A stretch of DNA of 64,000 bases from Serripes groenlandicus. Its lineage: Eukaryota > Mollusca > Bivalvia > Cardiida > Cardiidae. The number at the start of each line of letters is the position of its first letter. Position 1 is the stretch's first letter. Below are positions 9,817-20,899 of the stretch, piece after piece. Under the pieces are notes generated by a model. The model did no database searches, was not told the origin of the DNA, and saw only the letters and a list, made by a program, of their open reading frames with translations. The stretch is from NCBI GenBank assembly GCA_031761405.1, contig JASEVX010000008.1, forward strand, positions 45,870,507-45,934,506. The letters run 5' to 3'. The translations under genes were made by a program, and so were the position numbers.

Positions 9817-10087
9817 TTTTTTCAACTTTTGAATGTCGAATGTCGAATGTCGTGCCAGCACGACATTCGTTTTTTTTTCCAACTTTTGAATGTCGAATGT
9901 CGAATGTCGTGCCAGCACGACATTCAATTTTTTGAATTTTTTTTTTTTTGAATGTCGAATGTCGAATGTCGTGCCAGCACGACATTCGTTTTTTTTTTTT
10001 CATCTTTTGAATGTCGAATGTCGAATGTCGTGCCAGCACGACATTCGTTTTTTTTTCCAACTTTTGAATGTCGAATGTCGAATGTCG
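9817..10087 (-). repeat. FB1 right R1 array, outermost
   Basis: Five inverted hairpin monomers leading into the right terminus, mirroring 5701-6412. Confidence 0.9.
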
Positions 10088-10112
10088 TATGTTTAGCTAA
10101 CTTCACACAGCT

Positions 10113-10120
10113 TTTTACAG
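10113..10120. repeat. FB1 right target-site duplication
   Basis: TTTTACAG, identical to 5667-5674. Confidence 0.8.
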
Positions 10121-10419
10121 ACGATTATGATATATCGATTGAATCACCGTCTCTGCTGATCATTATAGAGGGAAAATTGCGTTATTTCCTGCATTAAATC
10201 CATCATTAAAATGGGGAATAGTACGTTGACTTAACGCCTTCACGAAACGACTTAAGTGATGATTCATATGATTTATAATTATGGTTTAGAAATATGTTTG
10301 TTATTTTATCAACAAAATTCCACTCATAGCACATCGTGTCTATGGCTATTTGTCTTCCGTTGGCAGATAGGATTATCGATATTTAATGATTTAACTGATG
10401 ATCGAAATTCTTGGGTATG

Positions 10420-10720
10420 GGTGCTGAACTCCAGATCATAGATATTATAATCAAAGGTTTAAAACTGTTCAAAAGTTGTCTTGAAATGTATGAATCATAA
10501 TTCTTGGATAAAATTGGGAATAATAATTTCACTTTCCAGTACCATCTACATATTGATCGTTTACGCTTCATGTTTACTTGGTAGACATACCAAGTAAGCC
10601 AAATTAGGTACATTTATGTAGTTTTGAACTTCTTATTACTTACTTTGTTGCACACTATTAGTAATATTTGCTGAACTTTCAGCATTTTAAATAATAAATC
10701 TCCACCTGGAGTTCAGCACC
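10420..10720. mobile_element. TIR element GGTGCTGAACTCCAG
   Basis: Perfect 15-bp terminal inverted repeat GGTGCTGAACTCCAG / CTGGAGTTCAGCACC around about 270 bp of AT-rich DNA. A second copy at 18829-19264 is collinear except for an internal insertion. Non-autonomous, no ORF. Confidence 0.8.
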
Positions 10721-10721
10721 T

Positions 10722-10935
10722 TTAACTCTTTCAGCGCCAAATCCAATATTGAGGTTTTTACAAACAATGCAGATTCAGGTGAGTCAGCTCGTAACGAGCT
10801 GTCTCACCTGAAATCAGCATTGTTTGCCTTTTAGTTACCAAAATAGTCCAAAACTTTCATAAATTGAGAAATGGACACACCCGATTTTGAACATGGAAGA
10901 GTCTACTTCAAACAATTCGACGCTGAAAGAGTTAA
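10722..10935 (-). mobile_element. PAL-A MITE, full length
   Basis: TTAACTCTTTCAGCGCC start, inverted end GACGCTGAAAGAGTTAA, 214 bp. The hairpin with GCTCGTAACGAGC apex lies near the left end, so it is reversed relative to 4613-4825. It abuts the preceding TIR element. Confidence 0.9.
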
Positions 10936-11039
10936 AGACATACATGTATGTGTTACCGATTCACCAGAGACAGTGGTATTATCGCAGTTGCTGGTGCCCA
11001 CGTAAGGAGGTACAGCTACCATTCTAACCCGATTAGCAG

Positions 11040-11473
11040 ACGTACTTTTGACCCACATACAGCAGACGACTTGTGAAACGTTTTGGCCAATAAAAACACT
11101 AATTGCTTATAATGAACAATTTCTCCTGTTGTCACATTGTTTTGAACTATATACAATATTTGAAAATGCTTTGAAAATATATCATATTTTTGCCGAGACG
11201 TGTTCATAGACACTCATTTCTTATAATGAACAATTTCTCCTTTTGTCACAATGTTTTAAACTATATATAATATTAGAAAATGCTTTGAAAAGAGCTTGAA
11301 AGGATTTCATATTTTTGCCGAAACGTGTTAAAAACCACTAATTGCTTATAGTGAACAATTTCTCCTTTTAAAAAATATGTGAAAACGCATTTGAAAAGAT
11401 TTTCTATATGTTTGACCAGAACGTTTTCAAAGTCGCCTGATTCGGAGGTATCGTATGTGGGAAAGGGTTAAAG
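11040..11473 (+). mobile_element. PAL-C derivative with internal tandem copies
   Basis: Starts CAGCAGACGACTTGTGAAACG and ends GTCGCCTGATTCGG..GGGAAAGGGTTAA. Between them the block AATTGCTTATAATGAACAATTTCTCC repeats at 11101, 11215 and 11340 (114-125 bp), so half of a PAL-C element has been tandemly amplified. Confidence 0.6.
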
Positions 11474-11789
11474 AAATATAAAGATGTAGTTTTTTGTTCA
11501 TTCAAAAAACAAACAAACCCATAATGATGTCGATAGTCATTGTTTTCATGCGCTGTACTGTACGTACTCTTCTGAACTATTGTACTGTTAAGTGTTATGT
11601 TTGCATTCTGATGATTTATAACTAATGATACGTAATGCAATTATTCATGTTTTGCAATTTTTAAAAGCCAATCTGCCTTTTAAAGATATTCGCAAAGTTA
11701 AAAATGAATTAACTATTAATTATTTACAAAATAAGTTCAAAAGAAGGAAGCTTATACATGTTTATTTTATGAGTTTCGTTTTTGCGAAT

Positions 11790-11985
11790 TCATTGCTTGA
11801 TTGATTGATGTTTTACGCCGTTTTCTACATTTTGTTCAGTCATATCACGGCCGCCACTTACCTACCATTTGTTTCCTGGCTCTATCATACCAGTACCCCA
11901 TACTTGCCAAGCAACTGGCTGCTTTGTTACATAGACTGTACGCCCATTGGTGGAAGACAAGTTGTGCTTGTCACAGTTAACTTTG
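11790..11985 (-). mobile_element. SINE-3 3' part
   Basis: TTGATTGATTG tail, shared 3' module (TACGCCGTTTTCTACATTTTG), then CAACTGGCTGCTTTGTTACATAGACTG and CCATTGGTGGAAGAC typical of SINE-3. The tRNA-like head is missing. Confidence 0.8.
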
Positions 11986-12192
11986 CGTCTGGCGAAGAGG
12001 GAGCTTATTGACTTTCTGTTTGGGTATCATTTTTAGTTACATTGGTGCACTACTAATAGGGCTAAACATCTTTATGTTAGTCTAAGAATGCATTAAATGT
12101 TCTACGGACATTGGATAATCTGACAAAACAATGCGGTTGGACAGTCATGTCTGAGTCTTCACTGTTCACACAGGGAACAAGAATCCAATCAT

Positions 12193-12944
<752 letters not shown>

Positions 12945-12949
12945 GGGAG

Positions 12950-14100
12950 TTTCGGATAGAATTGTTTACATTGTGCAAAAGTCAAAAATGCTTATTACAA
13001 GTAATATCCTTTTTTCTCATAATATTTTCAAAATAGGCATCAAAACTCGTCTGTACAAGGATAAGTGTTTAGCCTTTATCTAACACTAAATAACATGTAA
13101 CCACAAGATATACTTCACTTAGAAATACAACGTATTGATTGAATTCAGTCTCCGCATTAATACTATTTATATGTAAAACGTCTTTTATTCTATCATTTTA
13201 AAATGGGAAATATTGCCTTGGTTCTCCATCGAGTGAATTTAAATATTGAAACTGAAGGTCACTGAAATTTAAATATTTTTTTTTTCATTCAGCAAAACAA
13301 AAACGTTGAATATGTTGCCGATTTTGGTAACTCGGAAAATTATGTTCTCTTTTGGGCTCCACCGCTATTTGTATGACCCAATTCGCAGGAGCGCTGATGG
13401 TGTATATTGCTTTGTAGATGTCGGTCCGTCCGTCCGTCGATACACCAAGCTTACCCGATTGATAATTTGGATAAAGCTTTGAACTACAGAACTCAAAGTT
13501 TGAGGGGAGGTTTATCCCTATGTTAAGGTCATCTGTCAAAGGTCAATGTCGTTGCAACCTTGTGACGCCCAGGGGGGCATACTGTTTGACGAACATCTCT
13601 TGTTGACATCAGTTTTGAAACAGCATAACTCTGTCAACACAAATATGAACCTATTCGCCTAATATTCATTCTGTGTTTGATGTTTCGAGCATGATTTGAG
13701 TTGGCAATAACAAATAATATTTAATAATAAAATATATTTGTTTTATTTCTACAAAATAATTGTATCATATTCATATATATGCAACATGTGTTGCCTATGG
13801 GTGAAATGCAGTTTCATCTTCTAAGATAACATTTAGATACTAGATATTAATAAACGTGTTTCAAGACGATGATCACATCAGGATAATATTCACCGAAAAC
13901 CCAATATGAACTAGTGAAACACGAAATGTCCCAACAATTAACTTTCCAGAGGTCATATTGCAGTACTTATGCCACAGGATATTTCGTATCACTAGAACGG
14001 TCGTGTCAGAAAGAAACCCACATGCTTAAAATGAAATCACTGTCTCGGACTCGCTTTGGCCAACAGTAAAGTGTATGCCACATGTAATCATCCAGATTGG
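12950..14100. other. No clear gene; old repeat near 13280-13640
   Basis: Mostly AT-rich. The part near 13400-13620, with GTCCGTCCGTCCGTCG and GTGACGCCCAGGGGGGCATA, has the look of an old dispersed repeat, but no second copy is in this window. Confidence 0.3.
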
Positions 14101-14103
14101 TCA

Positions 14104-14392
14104 AACATTACGTTTGTTTTGTTTGTTTGTATGGTGTTTATTGCCACTTTCAAGATTTTTAGAGTTATATCAATGCGTTTCCTGTGTGTTACCAGTACTA
14201 CTGGTCCATTTATGCTGTCACCAGCGAGTCAGTCGTTATGCTAACCCCGCAACCCTGACCGCCAAGGAGGGAAAGCCATTGCTACCATTTTTAAAGTATT
14301 TGGTTGGACCTGCCCGGGGATAGAACCATCTACCCCTGCACCCGAGGCGGACGCTCCCCCACTACACCACCGAGGCGGTTCCAACATAACGT
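14104..14392 (-). mobile_element. SINE-2, full length, with ~10-bp TSD
   Basis: Element 14114-14382 is flanked by AACATTACGT (14104-14113) and AACATAACGT (14383-14392). On the minus strand the head has GCCTCGGTGGTGTAGTGGGG (A-box region) and a GGTTCTATCCCCGGGC B-box, then the SINE-2 body, 3' module and a TTTG-rich tail complement. Confidence 0.88.
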
Positions 14393-14464
14393 GAGTCCCT
14401 GCAACTTGACTTTTGTAAGATACATAGTTCAGATCCAAATCTCAAATGTTCATATACTACTAAC

Positions 14465-14885
14465 TTAAGCATGTTAGAAGCTTCTGTCAACTTGTATAGG
14501 TTCTAATAATATGGAGCAGATGTACAGGCTGATATGTGCTTGCACACGCAGTAACACATGTCAACGTGTTCATTATCAGACGGTCTGGCTCAAATGCCGT
14601 CGAATTTCTGATTCCATGAACATAAAAAAGCAATAGTGTTATTTTCTGCTTTAGATCTACCAATATAATCGGAAGTATTGAATACGTACTATCACCTCTA
14701 CAAGACAATTGAATTTAAGAAAGTGTATCTGTAAACAATTTATATAAGTATGATGTTTTATTGTCCCCTGAAAACTCTAAGATTGTTTTCGTCTTGCGAC
14801 GTTTTTGGTTATCGATGGTGTTTTTGTTTGCGTTAACTCGTTTTAATATGGCGAAGCAGGCGACTCTTTGTAAACAATGAGGCAT
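14465..14885. repeat. Local duplication unit S, copy 1
   Basis: Shares the order TTCTGATTCCATGAACATAAA, AGCAATAGTGTTATTTTCTGC, TATAATCGGAAGTATTGAATACG, CCCCTGAAAACT and GGTTATCGATGGTG with copies near 15240-15720, 16200-16640 and 20900-21300. No coding potential seen. Confidence 0.6.
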
Positions 14886-14949
14886 AACAAGAGCACCGCG
14901 TACGGCACAGACGCTCGACTGATAGAAAACAGAAAAAAAGCTAAGCTGA

Positions 14950-15108
14950 ACAAAAAACCTTAACCGGACGACCACGCCGACGCCACCAACAAAAAAACTT
15001 AACCGGACAACCACGCCGACGCCGCCAACAAAAAACCTTAACCGGACGACCACGCCGACGCCGCAAACAAAAAACCTTAACCGGACGACCACGCCAACGA
15101 CGACCACG
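14950..15108 (+). repeat. 39-bp minisatellite, 4 copies
   Basis: TAACCGGAC recurs at 14961, 15000, 15039 and 15078, an exact 39-bp period with CCACGCCGACGCC in each unit. Being a multiple of three it keeps a minus-strand frame open, which is not evidence of coding. Confidence 0.9.
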
Positions 15109-15239
15109 CCAGGGTCATGACAAAAGCTCTCGTTTTTTCAAAAGTCGAGCTAAAAATGAATTGGCTCACAATGTGATCAATATGCTCTCAGTCTTATTTG
15201 TTCAACGTTACTATATAATGACAATTGTGGTATACGCAC

Positions 15240-15712
15240 AGTCTGATCAAGGTCTCCACATTTTAAATATTACTAACATAATCATCTGTAAATTTGTGTA
15301 GATGCAGATGAACGCTTGATCTGAGCGTACACTCGATAGAATGCGAACGAATAACTAACTACATGTAGTAGCAACAAATGCAAGAAAAATGTCGTTTATT
15401 ATTTTAATTGTACCAATATAATAGAGTGTGTTGAAAACTATATATCACGTCTATAATACAATTGAGTTAAAAACTGTAGTGCTGTACACTATTTGTTACG
15501 CTTCCCCTGAAAAACTACTAGTTGGTGTTTGTCCGGCGACATCTTTATAATGGATGGCGTTTTTACCTTAGCTCTCTCCCGCATACAGACGCAATTTGAA
15601 ACGTTTGCAACTATTGACTTTTTGTAAACAATTGAGCAAAAGGAGAAATTGCTCGTGATCAGTAATTTATACATAAGCGACATTTTATTTAACTTCATTC
15701 CATAATGAAATT
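15240..15712. repeat. Local duplication unit S, copy 2, ending in PAL-C-like part
   Basis: Diverged S unit. Its last part, CTCTCCCGCATACAGACGCAA through AAAAGGAGAAATTGCTCG, corresponds to half of a PAL-C MITE, so a PAL-C remnant belongs to the duplicated unit. Confidence 0.5.
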
Positions 15713-16191
15713 AGCCGTCTCTTAAGAAAACCAACATTACGGCCTCTGCGTAATGTATCGATCCAGATCAGCCTGCGCATTCCGCGCAGACTGATCCGGG
15801 TCGACACATTCCGTCTCATACTGATAGAGGTATAGAGTAATGACTCCTGAGACAGGAAATCCACAGCAGGCGAAAGGTGACTATCCGGGTTAGCCTGCGC
15901 GACATGCTTAGGCTGATCCGGGTCGATACTTTACGCAGAGTCCACAATGCAGCTGCGGCGATAGACATCTGCGTAATGTATCGACCAGATCAGCCTGCGC
16001 TGTCCGCGCAGACTGATCCGGCCGACACATTCCGTATTAGGGGGATAGCTGTATAGAGTAGTTATTCCTGAAACAGAAAAGTCACAGAAGGCGAAAATAG
16101 TCTGTCCGGGTAAGCCTGCGCGGCATGTTTAGGCTGATCCGGGTCGATACTTTACGCAGAGTCCATAATGTTGGTTTTCTCGTGGAACGGC
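15713..16191 (-). mobile_element. Dimeric MITE-E
   Basis: One terminal pair (GCCGTCTCTTAAGAAAACC left, CTCGTGGAACGGCTC right) encloses two tandem MITE-E bodies joined by GCAGCTGCGGCGATAGACAT near 15950. Each body has the GATCAGCCTGCGC, GAGGTATAGAGTAATGA-type and GATCCGGGTCGATACTTTAC blocks. Confidence 0.75.
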
Positions 16192-16199
16192 TCAAATGT

Positions 16200-16660
16200 T
16201 CTTAAAATATGAACAAGATCTCCATTTTGCATACATTACTTACATGAACGTGTAAGACGGGACTGATATACAGGTTGATATGAGTATACACTGTTTAGAA
16301 ATGCTTACGTGTACGTTATCCTACGGACAAGCACATACGTCGCCGATGTTTTTCGAGCATGGGGAAATAAAAAGCAATAAATGTTCTTTTCTTCTTTAAA
16401 TCTACCAATTTAATTGGAAGTATTAAATACGCTATAAAAACCTCTACAACACAAAAGAATTTAGGATAGTGCATCCGTATACAATTTATATCAGTTAGAT
16501 GTTTTTCAATACTAGTTTGTTCTCGTCTGGCGACATCTTAGTTATGGATGGTGTTTATGCGTTAACTCTTTCCTACGTGCAGGCGTAATTTGTCACGTAT
16601 GCATCAAACATTGAGACAACAGACGAAATTGCTTATACTTGTTAGAATTGTTTTGGTCAA
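16200..16660. repeat. Local duplication unit S, copy 3
   Basis: S unit with AATTGGAAGTATTAAATACGC, AATACTAGTTTGTTCTCGTC and TATGGATGGTGTTTATGCG, ending in the PAL-C-like AACAGACGAAATTGCTTAT part. This copy appears to be the source of the 103-bp array at 17152. Confidence 0.6.
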
Positions 16661-16709
16661 TTAATGTAGATTCGGCTCAGACGGAACGGAAATGCAGGCT
16701 GATCCGAAC

Positions 16710-16964
16710 ATATCGAGGGCTTGGCGTGAAACGGTTGTAACTAAAATTGGTATTTTGTTACCAAGGTTAATCACCTCGCCATAAAGTCTTTAAAAGCGTT
16801 TAATCATTTTTTCTTGGTAAACATTGGAAATTTAGGTGCCATTGCTCGTTCTGAGCAATGGCACCTAAATTTGCATTGTTTACAAGGGGGTCAAAATTGC
16901 CCTTAAACCAGGGATTTCAAAATAGGTTTTTAGTTAGAACCGTTTCACGCCAAGCCCTCGATTT
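16710..16964 (+). mobile_element. PAL-B MITE, full length
   Basis: CGAGGGCTTGGCGTGAAACG start and inverted end CGTTTCACGCCAAGCCCTCG, element 16714-16960 (247 bp). Long TIR of about 35 bp and a central hairpin TAAACATTGGAAATTTAGG..GCTCGTTCTGAGC. Flanks ATAT and ATTT differ at one base. Confidence 0.9.
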
Positions 16965-17151
16965 ATTAACAAGAGTGCTCCAAGGAACAGATTACGCCAC
17001 ATTCGAATAAGTCTTATCGTGTCAAAGAAAAAGACAGACAGGAGACCAATGCCGACGGACAAGCGACGTCAAAGTAATCCAGTTGAGTCACATTACCAAT
17101 GCAATAGCCACAGACGCCGAAACACTGATAATACTCTGCATGGAACACCAC

Positions 17152-17598
17152 TACGTGCAGGCGTAATTTGTCACGTTAGATGTTTTTCAATACTAGTTTT
17201 TTCTCGTCTGGCGACATCATAGTTATGGATGGTGTTTATGCGTTAACTCTTTCCTACGTGCAGGCGTAATTTGTCACGTTAGATGTTTTTCAATACTAGT
17301 TTTTTCTCGTCTGGCGACATCATAGTTATGGATGGTGTTTATGCGTTAACTCTTTCCTACGTGCAGGCGTAATTTGTCACGTTAGATGTTTTGCAATACT
17401 AGTTTTTTCTCGTCTGGCGACATCTTAGTTATGGATGGTGTTTATGCGTTAACTCTTTCCTACGTGCAGGCGTAATTCGTCACGTTAGATGTTTTTCAAT
17501 ACTAGTTTGTTCTCGTCTGGCGACATCTTAGTTATGGATGGTGTTTATGCGTTAACTCTTTCCTACGTGCAGGCGTAATTTGTCACGTGTTCAGCAGA
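17152..17598 (+). repeat. 103-bp tandem array
   Basis: TACGTGCAGGCGTAATT recurs at 17152, 17255, 17358, 17461 and 17564, an exact 103-bp period and nearly identical units. Each unit repeats the CTAGTTTTTTCTCGTCTGGC to TTAACTCTTTCC part of unit S. Confidence 0.95.
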
Positions 17599-17656
17599 CA
17601 ACATTTTCAAACATTGAGACAACAGACGAAATTGCTTATAGTGAGACAATTTCCTC

Positions 17657-18245
17657 TCTGTCTCATTATTTCAACTTTAATCCATACTTACAATTGCATT
17701 ACCCGCACACACTGATCGACCTCTCCGCAGTTGACATATGACTAATATGAGTTGAGTATAAGCTTCTGTCAACTTGTGCACATTCTGATAAGATTCTGTA
17801 CAGAAATTCAGAAATGGCTACTCTGTCTCATTATTTCAACTTTAATACATACTTACAATTGCATTACCCGCACACACTGATCGACCTCTCCGCAGTTGAC
17901 ATATGACTAATATGAGTTGAGTATAAGCTTCTGTCAACTTGTGAAGATTCTGATAGGATTATGTACAGAAATTCAGAAATTTCTTCTCTGTCTCATTATT
18001 TCAACTTTATTCCATAATTACAATTGCATTACCCGCACACACTGATCGACCTCTCCGCAGTTGACATATGACTAATATGAGTTGAGTATAAGCTTCTGTC
18101 AACTTGTGAAGATTCTGATAGGATTATGTACAGAAATTCAGAAATTTCTACTCTGTCTCATTATTTCAACTTTATTCCATAATTACAATTGCATTATCCG
18201 CACAAACTGATTGACATCTCTACCGTGCACACATAACTAACATAC
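17657..18245 (+). repeat. 165-bp tandem array
   Basis: TCTGTCTCATTATTTCAACT at 17657, 17822, 17987 and 18152, exact 165-bp spacing, about 3.6 copies. Units include CACACACTGATCGACCTCTC and AAGCTTCTGTCAACTTGTG; the last copy is more diverged. Confidence 0.95.
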
Positions 18246-18337
18246 GTTGGATACGTTGGATATAAAATTTTATTATACCTCAATTTCATTGTCCATATAA
18301 AACTCCCATTGACAAAAAGTTGCTATTGTTACTGTCA

Positions 18338-18440
18338 AGACAAATGTACCACGTGACCATGAGACAGTTTTTGTACTGTCTCACGGCGGTATGCAAATGT
18401 TTAACTGTCTCACGGCCGTATGCAAATTTGTTTACTGGCA
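18338..18440. repeat. Short hairpin-rich duplication
   Basis: TGAGACAGTTTTTGTACTGTCTCA forms a 10-bp hairpin, and CTGTCTCACGGCGGTATGCAAAT is repeated 40 bp later as CTGTCTCACGGCCGTATGCAAAT. Function unknown. Confidence 0.6.
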
Positions 18441-18604
18441 GATAGGATGTTAATGAAACTCATTAAAACTAGACATGTAGAGCGCTCTATGTTGTACTTT
18501 TGTGCTATGAAACATTTTACAGATCATAAAATAATTATAATGTTATTATTTATATTTTATTATTTATTATTTTATTATTTTTTGGTATAATAAAATAAAT
18601 AACC

Positions 18605-18700
18605 AATTGCTTTGAATTTGAATACTGTCACCCGAGCCGCACGCGAGGGTGACAGTATCTCTCCGAAGGATGACAATATTACTGTCCAATTCAAAGCAAT
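18605..18700. repeat. Nested inverted repeat
   Basis: Outer arms TTGCTTTGAATTTG / CAATTCAAAGCAA enclose a perfect 12-bp hairpin ATACTGTCACCC / GGGTGACAGTAT (18622-18633, 18647-18658). Could be a very small MITE or a structured RNA segment. Confidence 0.7.
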
Positions 18701-18828
18701 GTGTTACTTTATATACTGTCAACTTTTGTATATTTTGATAGGACGGAGCAAATGTACAGAGATTCAGAAATTCAGAAAGTCCAACGTGGACCTAAGCCCA
18801 TGGACATAATATTGCATTGTATCCCGCA

Positions 18829-19264
18829 GGTGCTGAACTCCAGAAAATAGATATTATAGTCAAAGTTTTAGAATTGTTCAAAAGTTGTCTTGAAGTTTAG
18901 AATCATAATTCTGGGAGTAATTATTTCACTTTCCAGTGCCATAAACATCTAAATATTGATGCTTCATTTATACTGGGTAGACATACCCACTAAGCCAAGT
19001 GTTGTACATTTTCATGACTTTCAATTGACAGTTTTTGGCCTGGGGCTTTAGCCCCTGGTCATAGTAGTAATACCATTGCCCGTGCGTCGAAAAATCCAAC
19101 CTTACAGCAGCTCCAAGGCCGTCAGCACTGCAGTGCTTTTATTCAACATTTACTGCCAAAATAGTTGTGAACTACTTATTACTTATTTGGTTGTCATTAT
19201 CAGCAATATTTGCAGAAGTTTCAACATTTCATTTGTTTATTATCTCCATCTGGAGTGCAGCACC
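18829..19264. mobile_element. TIR element GGTGCTGAACTCCAG, copy 2
   Basis: Same left terminus as 10420-10720, with right end CTGGAGTGCAGCACC (one change). It is about 135 bp longer because of an internal segment near 19030-19165 that starts TTTTTGGCCTGGGGC and is absent from copy 1. Confidence 0.75.
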
Positions 19265-19294
19265 TTTTATGTCGTGAATATATAAACCAATAAC

Positions 19295-19396
19295 GTTCTT
19301 TGCTGCTTTTAATCTGCCAATATTCTCGGACGTATTGAATACGCAATATCACCAATACAGCGTAATTGAATTAAGAAAAGTGCATCAGTAGGCGAT
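19295..19396. repeat. Local duplication unit S, fragment
   Basis: TTTGCTGCTTTTAATCTGCCAATATTCTCGG..TATTGAATACG follows unit S and is then interrupted by PAL-A (19397) and FB2; the rest of the unit resumes at 20515. Confidence 0.6.
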
Positions 19397-19607
19397 TTAA
19401 CTCTTTGAGTGCCGAGTTGTTTAAATTAGACTCTTCCATGTTCAAAATCGAGCGTCTTTATTTCTCATGTAATACAATTTTGGACTATTTTGATAACTAA
19501 ATGGCAAACAATGCTGATTTCATGTGAGACAGCTCATTCGAGCTGACTCGTCTGAATCAGTCTTGTTTGTAAAAACCTGAATATTGCCTTGGCGCTGAAA
19601 GAGTTAA
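19397..19607 (+). mobile_element. PAL-A MITE, full length
   Basis: TTAACTCTTTGAGTGCC...GGCGCTGAAAGAGTTAA, 211 bp, hairpin apex GCTCATTCGAGC. Inserted at a TTAA in a unit S copy. Confidence 0.9.
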
Positions 19608-19621
19608 AGTAAGATGGTTTA

Positions 19622-20514
19622 ATTTATGGAACGCCTTTACTGTCTTATGATGACTTGTTTGCTTATAAACGGTAGATATTTCATTATATGCAGTATATCT
19701 TTTATTATATGCAGTAGATATTTCATTATGTGTGGTACTTTTTTCTGTATATGCTGTACTTTATTGGTTATATGTAGTGCAACTCTTCTTATATGTGGTG
19801 GTACTGTCTTTATATGCAGTGCTTTCGAATTTGTGTGCGGTACAAAGACAAATATTTGCAGTAGATTTGTTATTGTGTGTAGTAGTTAAAACATTATACG
19901 TGGTGCTTTTTACATTATATGATGTGCAAACTTAAATATATGTCTTAGTCACTGTGTCCATTATGTATGGTGCCTTTTTCCTTATATGCTGTGCTTCCAT
20001 CATCATATGCGGTAGTGTTTTCTTTATATGCGGTAGTTTCGTCATTATGATGAGATGGTTCGGATGTTTCCCTGTGTTTGCATTTAAACTGTCTCAGTGC
20101 ACTAGATTTACTCGTACGAAACATCCTGATTCGTTTCAATCCAGCAATAACCGGTATTGTTCGGAAATATCCGAACCATCTAATCATAATGACGAAACTA
20201 CCGCATATAAAGAAAATACTACCGCATATAATAATGGAAGCACAGCATATAAGGAAATCGCATTTTTTTTCTACTACACACCATAACAAATCTACTTCAT
20301 ATATTGGTCTTTGTACCGCACACAAATTCGGATACACTGCATATAAAGACAGTACCACCACATATAAGAATAGTTGCACTACATATAACCAATACAGTAC
20401 AGCATATAAAGAAAAAGGTACCACACATAATGAAATATCTACTGCATATAATGAAATATCTACCGTATATAAACAAATAAGTCATCATAAGACAGTAAAG
20501 GCGTTCCATATTAA
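19622..20514. mobile_element. FB2: 0.9-kb palindromic foldback-like element
   Basis: The left end TGGAACGCCTTTACTGTC is the exact inverse of the right end GACAGTAAAGGCGTTCCA. The arms match over most of their length and meet at a centre near 20110 flanked by GGTTCGGATGTTTCC / GGAAATATCCGAACC. Arms are built of degenerate 21-bp units (TTATATGCRGTA core), and the same seven-residue periodic frame is open in both arms. The left arm has about 100 bp not in the right. No clean target duplication. Confidence 0.8.
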
Positions 20515-20760
20515 TTACTAGTTTGTGTTCGTCTGGTGACATCTTAGTTATGGATGGTATTTTAACCGTTAACTCTTTCCCCACATACAGACGCCATTTA
20601 ATACGTATGCAGCAGATGACATTTTTGTAAACATTGTGGCACAAGGAGAAACTGCTTAATTATGACAATGTCGACTCTTGTCACAATGTTTTCAACTTTA
20701 TTCCATAATGATAGCTTCATTTTTCGCATAATCTGATCAGGATTTCCACAGTTAACATAT
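20515..20760. repeat. Unit S continuation with PAL-C-like end
   Basis: CTAGTTTGTGTTCGTCTGGTGACATCTTAG, then AACTCTTTCCCCACATACAGACGCC and TTGTCACAATGTTTTCAACT. This is the part of unit S that FB2 and PAL-A separated from 19295-19396. Confidence 0.6.
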
Positions 20761-20892
20761 CGAGGGCTTTGCGTGAAACGGTTGTAACTAAAATTGGCAT
20801 TTCTTTACCAAGGTTTATCACCTCACCATAAAGTCTTTAAAAGCGTTAAATCATTTTTCTTGGTAAACAATGGAAATGTAGGTGCCATTGCT
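20761..20892 (+). mobile_element. PAL-B MITE, 3'-truncated
   Basis: Begins CGAGGGCTTTGCGTGAAACG, continues through AATGTAGGTGCCATTGCT and stops exactly at the hairpin apex; the right arm is absent. Confidence 0.85.
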
Positions 20893-20899
20893 ACATGTA

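Larger units (their letters stand above)
5675..10112. mobile_element. FB1: 4.4-kb foldback-type element
   Basis: Both ends carry a unique 28-29 bp inverted terminus: 5675-5703 and the reverse complement of 10084-10112 differ at one base (AGCTGTGCGAAG against AGCTGTGTGAAG). Inside, the order from each end is R1 hairpin minisatellite, R2 (~140 bp), R3 (109 bp), with all units in opposite orientation on the two sides of a switch near 7150. The right arm is longer, with three R3-R2-R1 cassettes and an R4 block. An 8-bp direct repeat TTTTACAG flanks it. No transposase ORF is visible. Architecture matches foldback elements (Drosophila FB, sea urchin TU); an hAT-like 8-bp TSD is an inference about the mobiliser. 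Confidence 0.82.

Noticed and set aside
5692..10106. Many overlapping frames with an ECRASTTF-type motif
   Set aside because: They follow the R1 8-mer and hairpin units in several frames on both strands, which is a minisatellite effect.
13285..13539. 84-codon minus-strand ORF
   Set aside because: Includes a GTCC simple repeat and repeat-like sequence; no domain.
14715..15107. 130-codon minus-strand ORF with a Val-Gly repeat
   Set aside because: Explained by the 39-bp minisatellite, whose period is a multiple of three.
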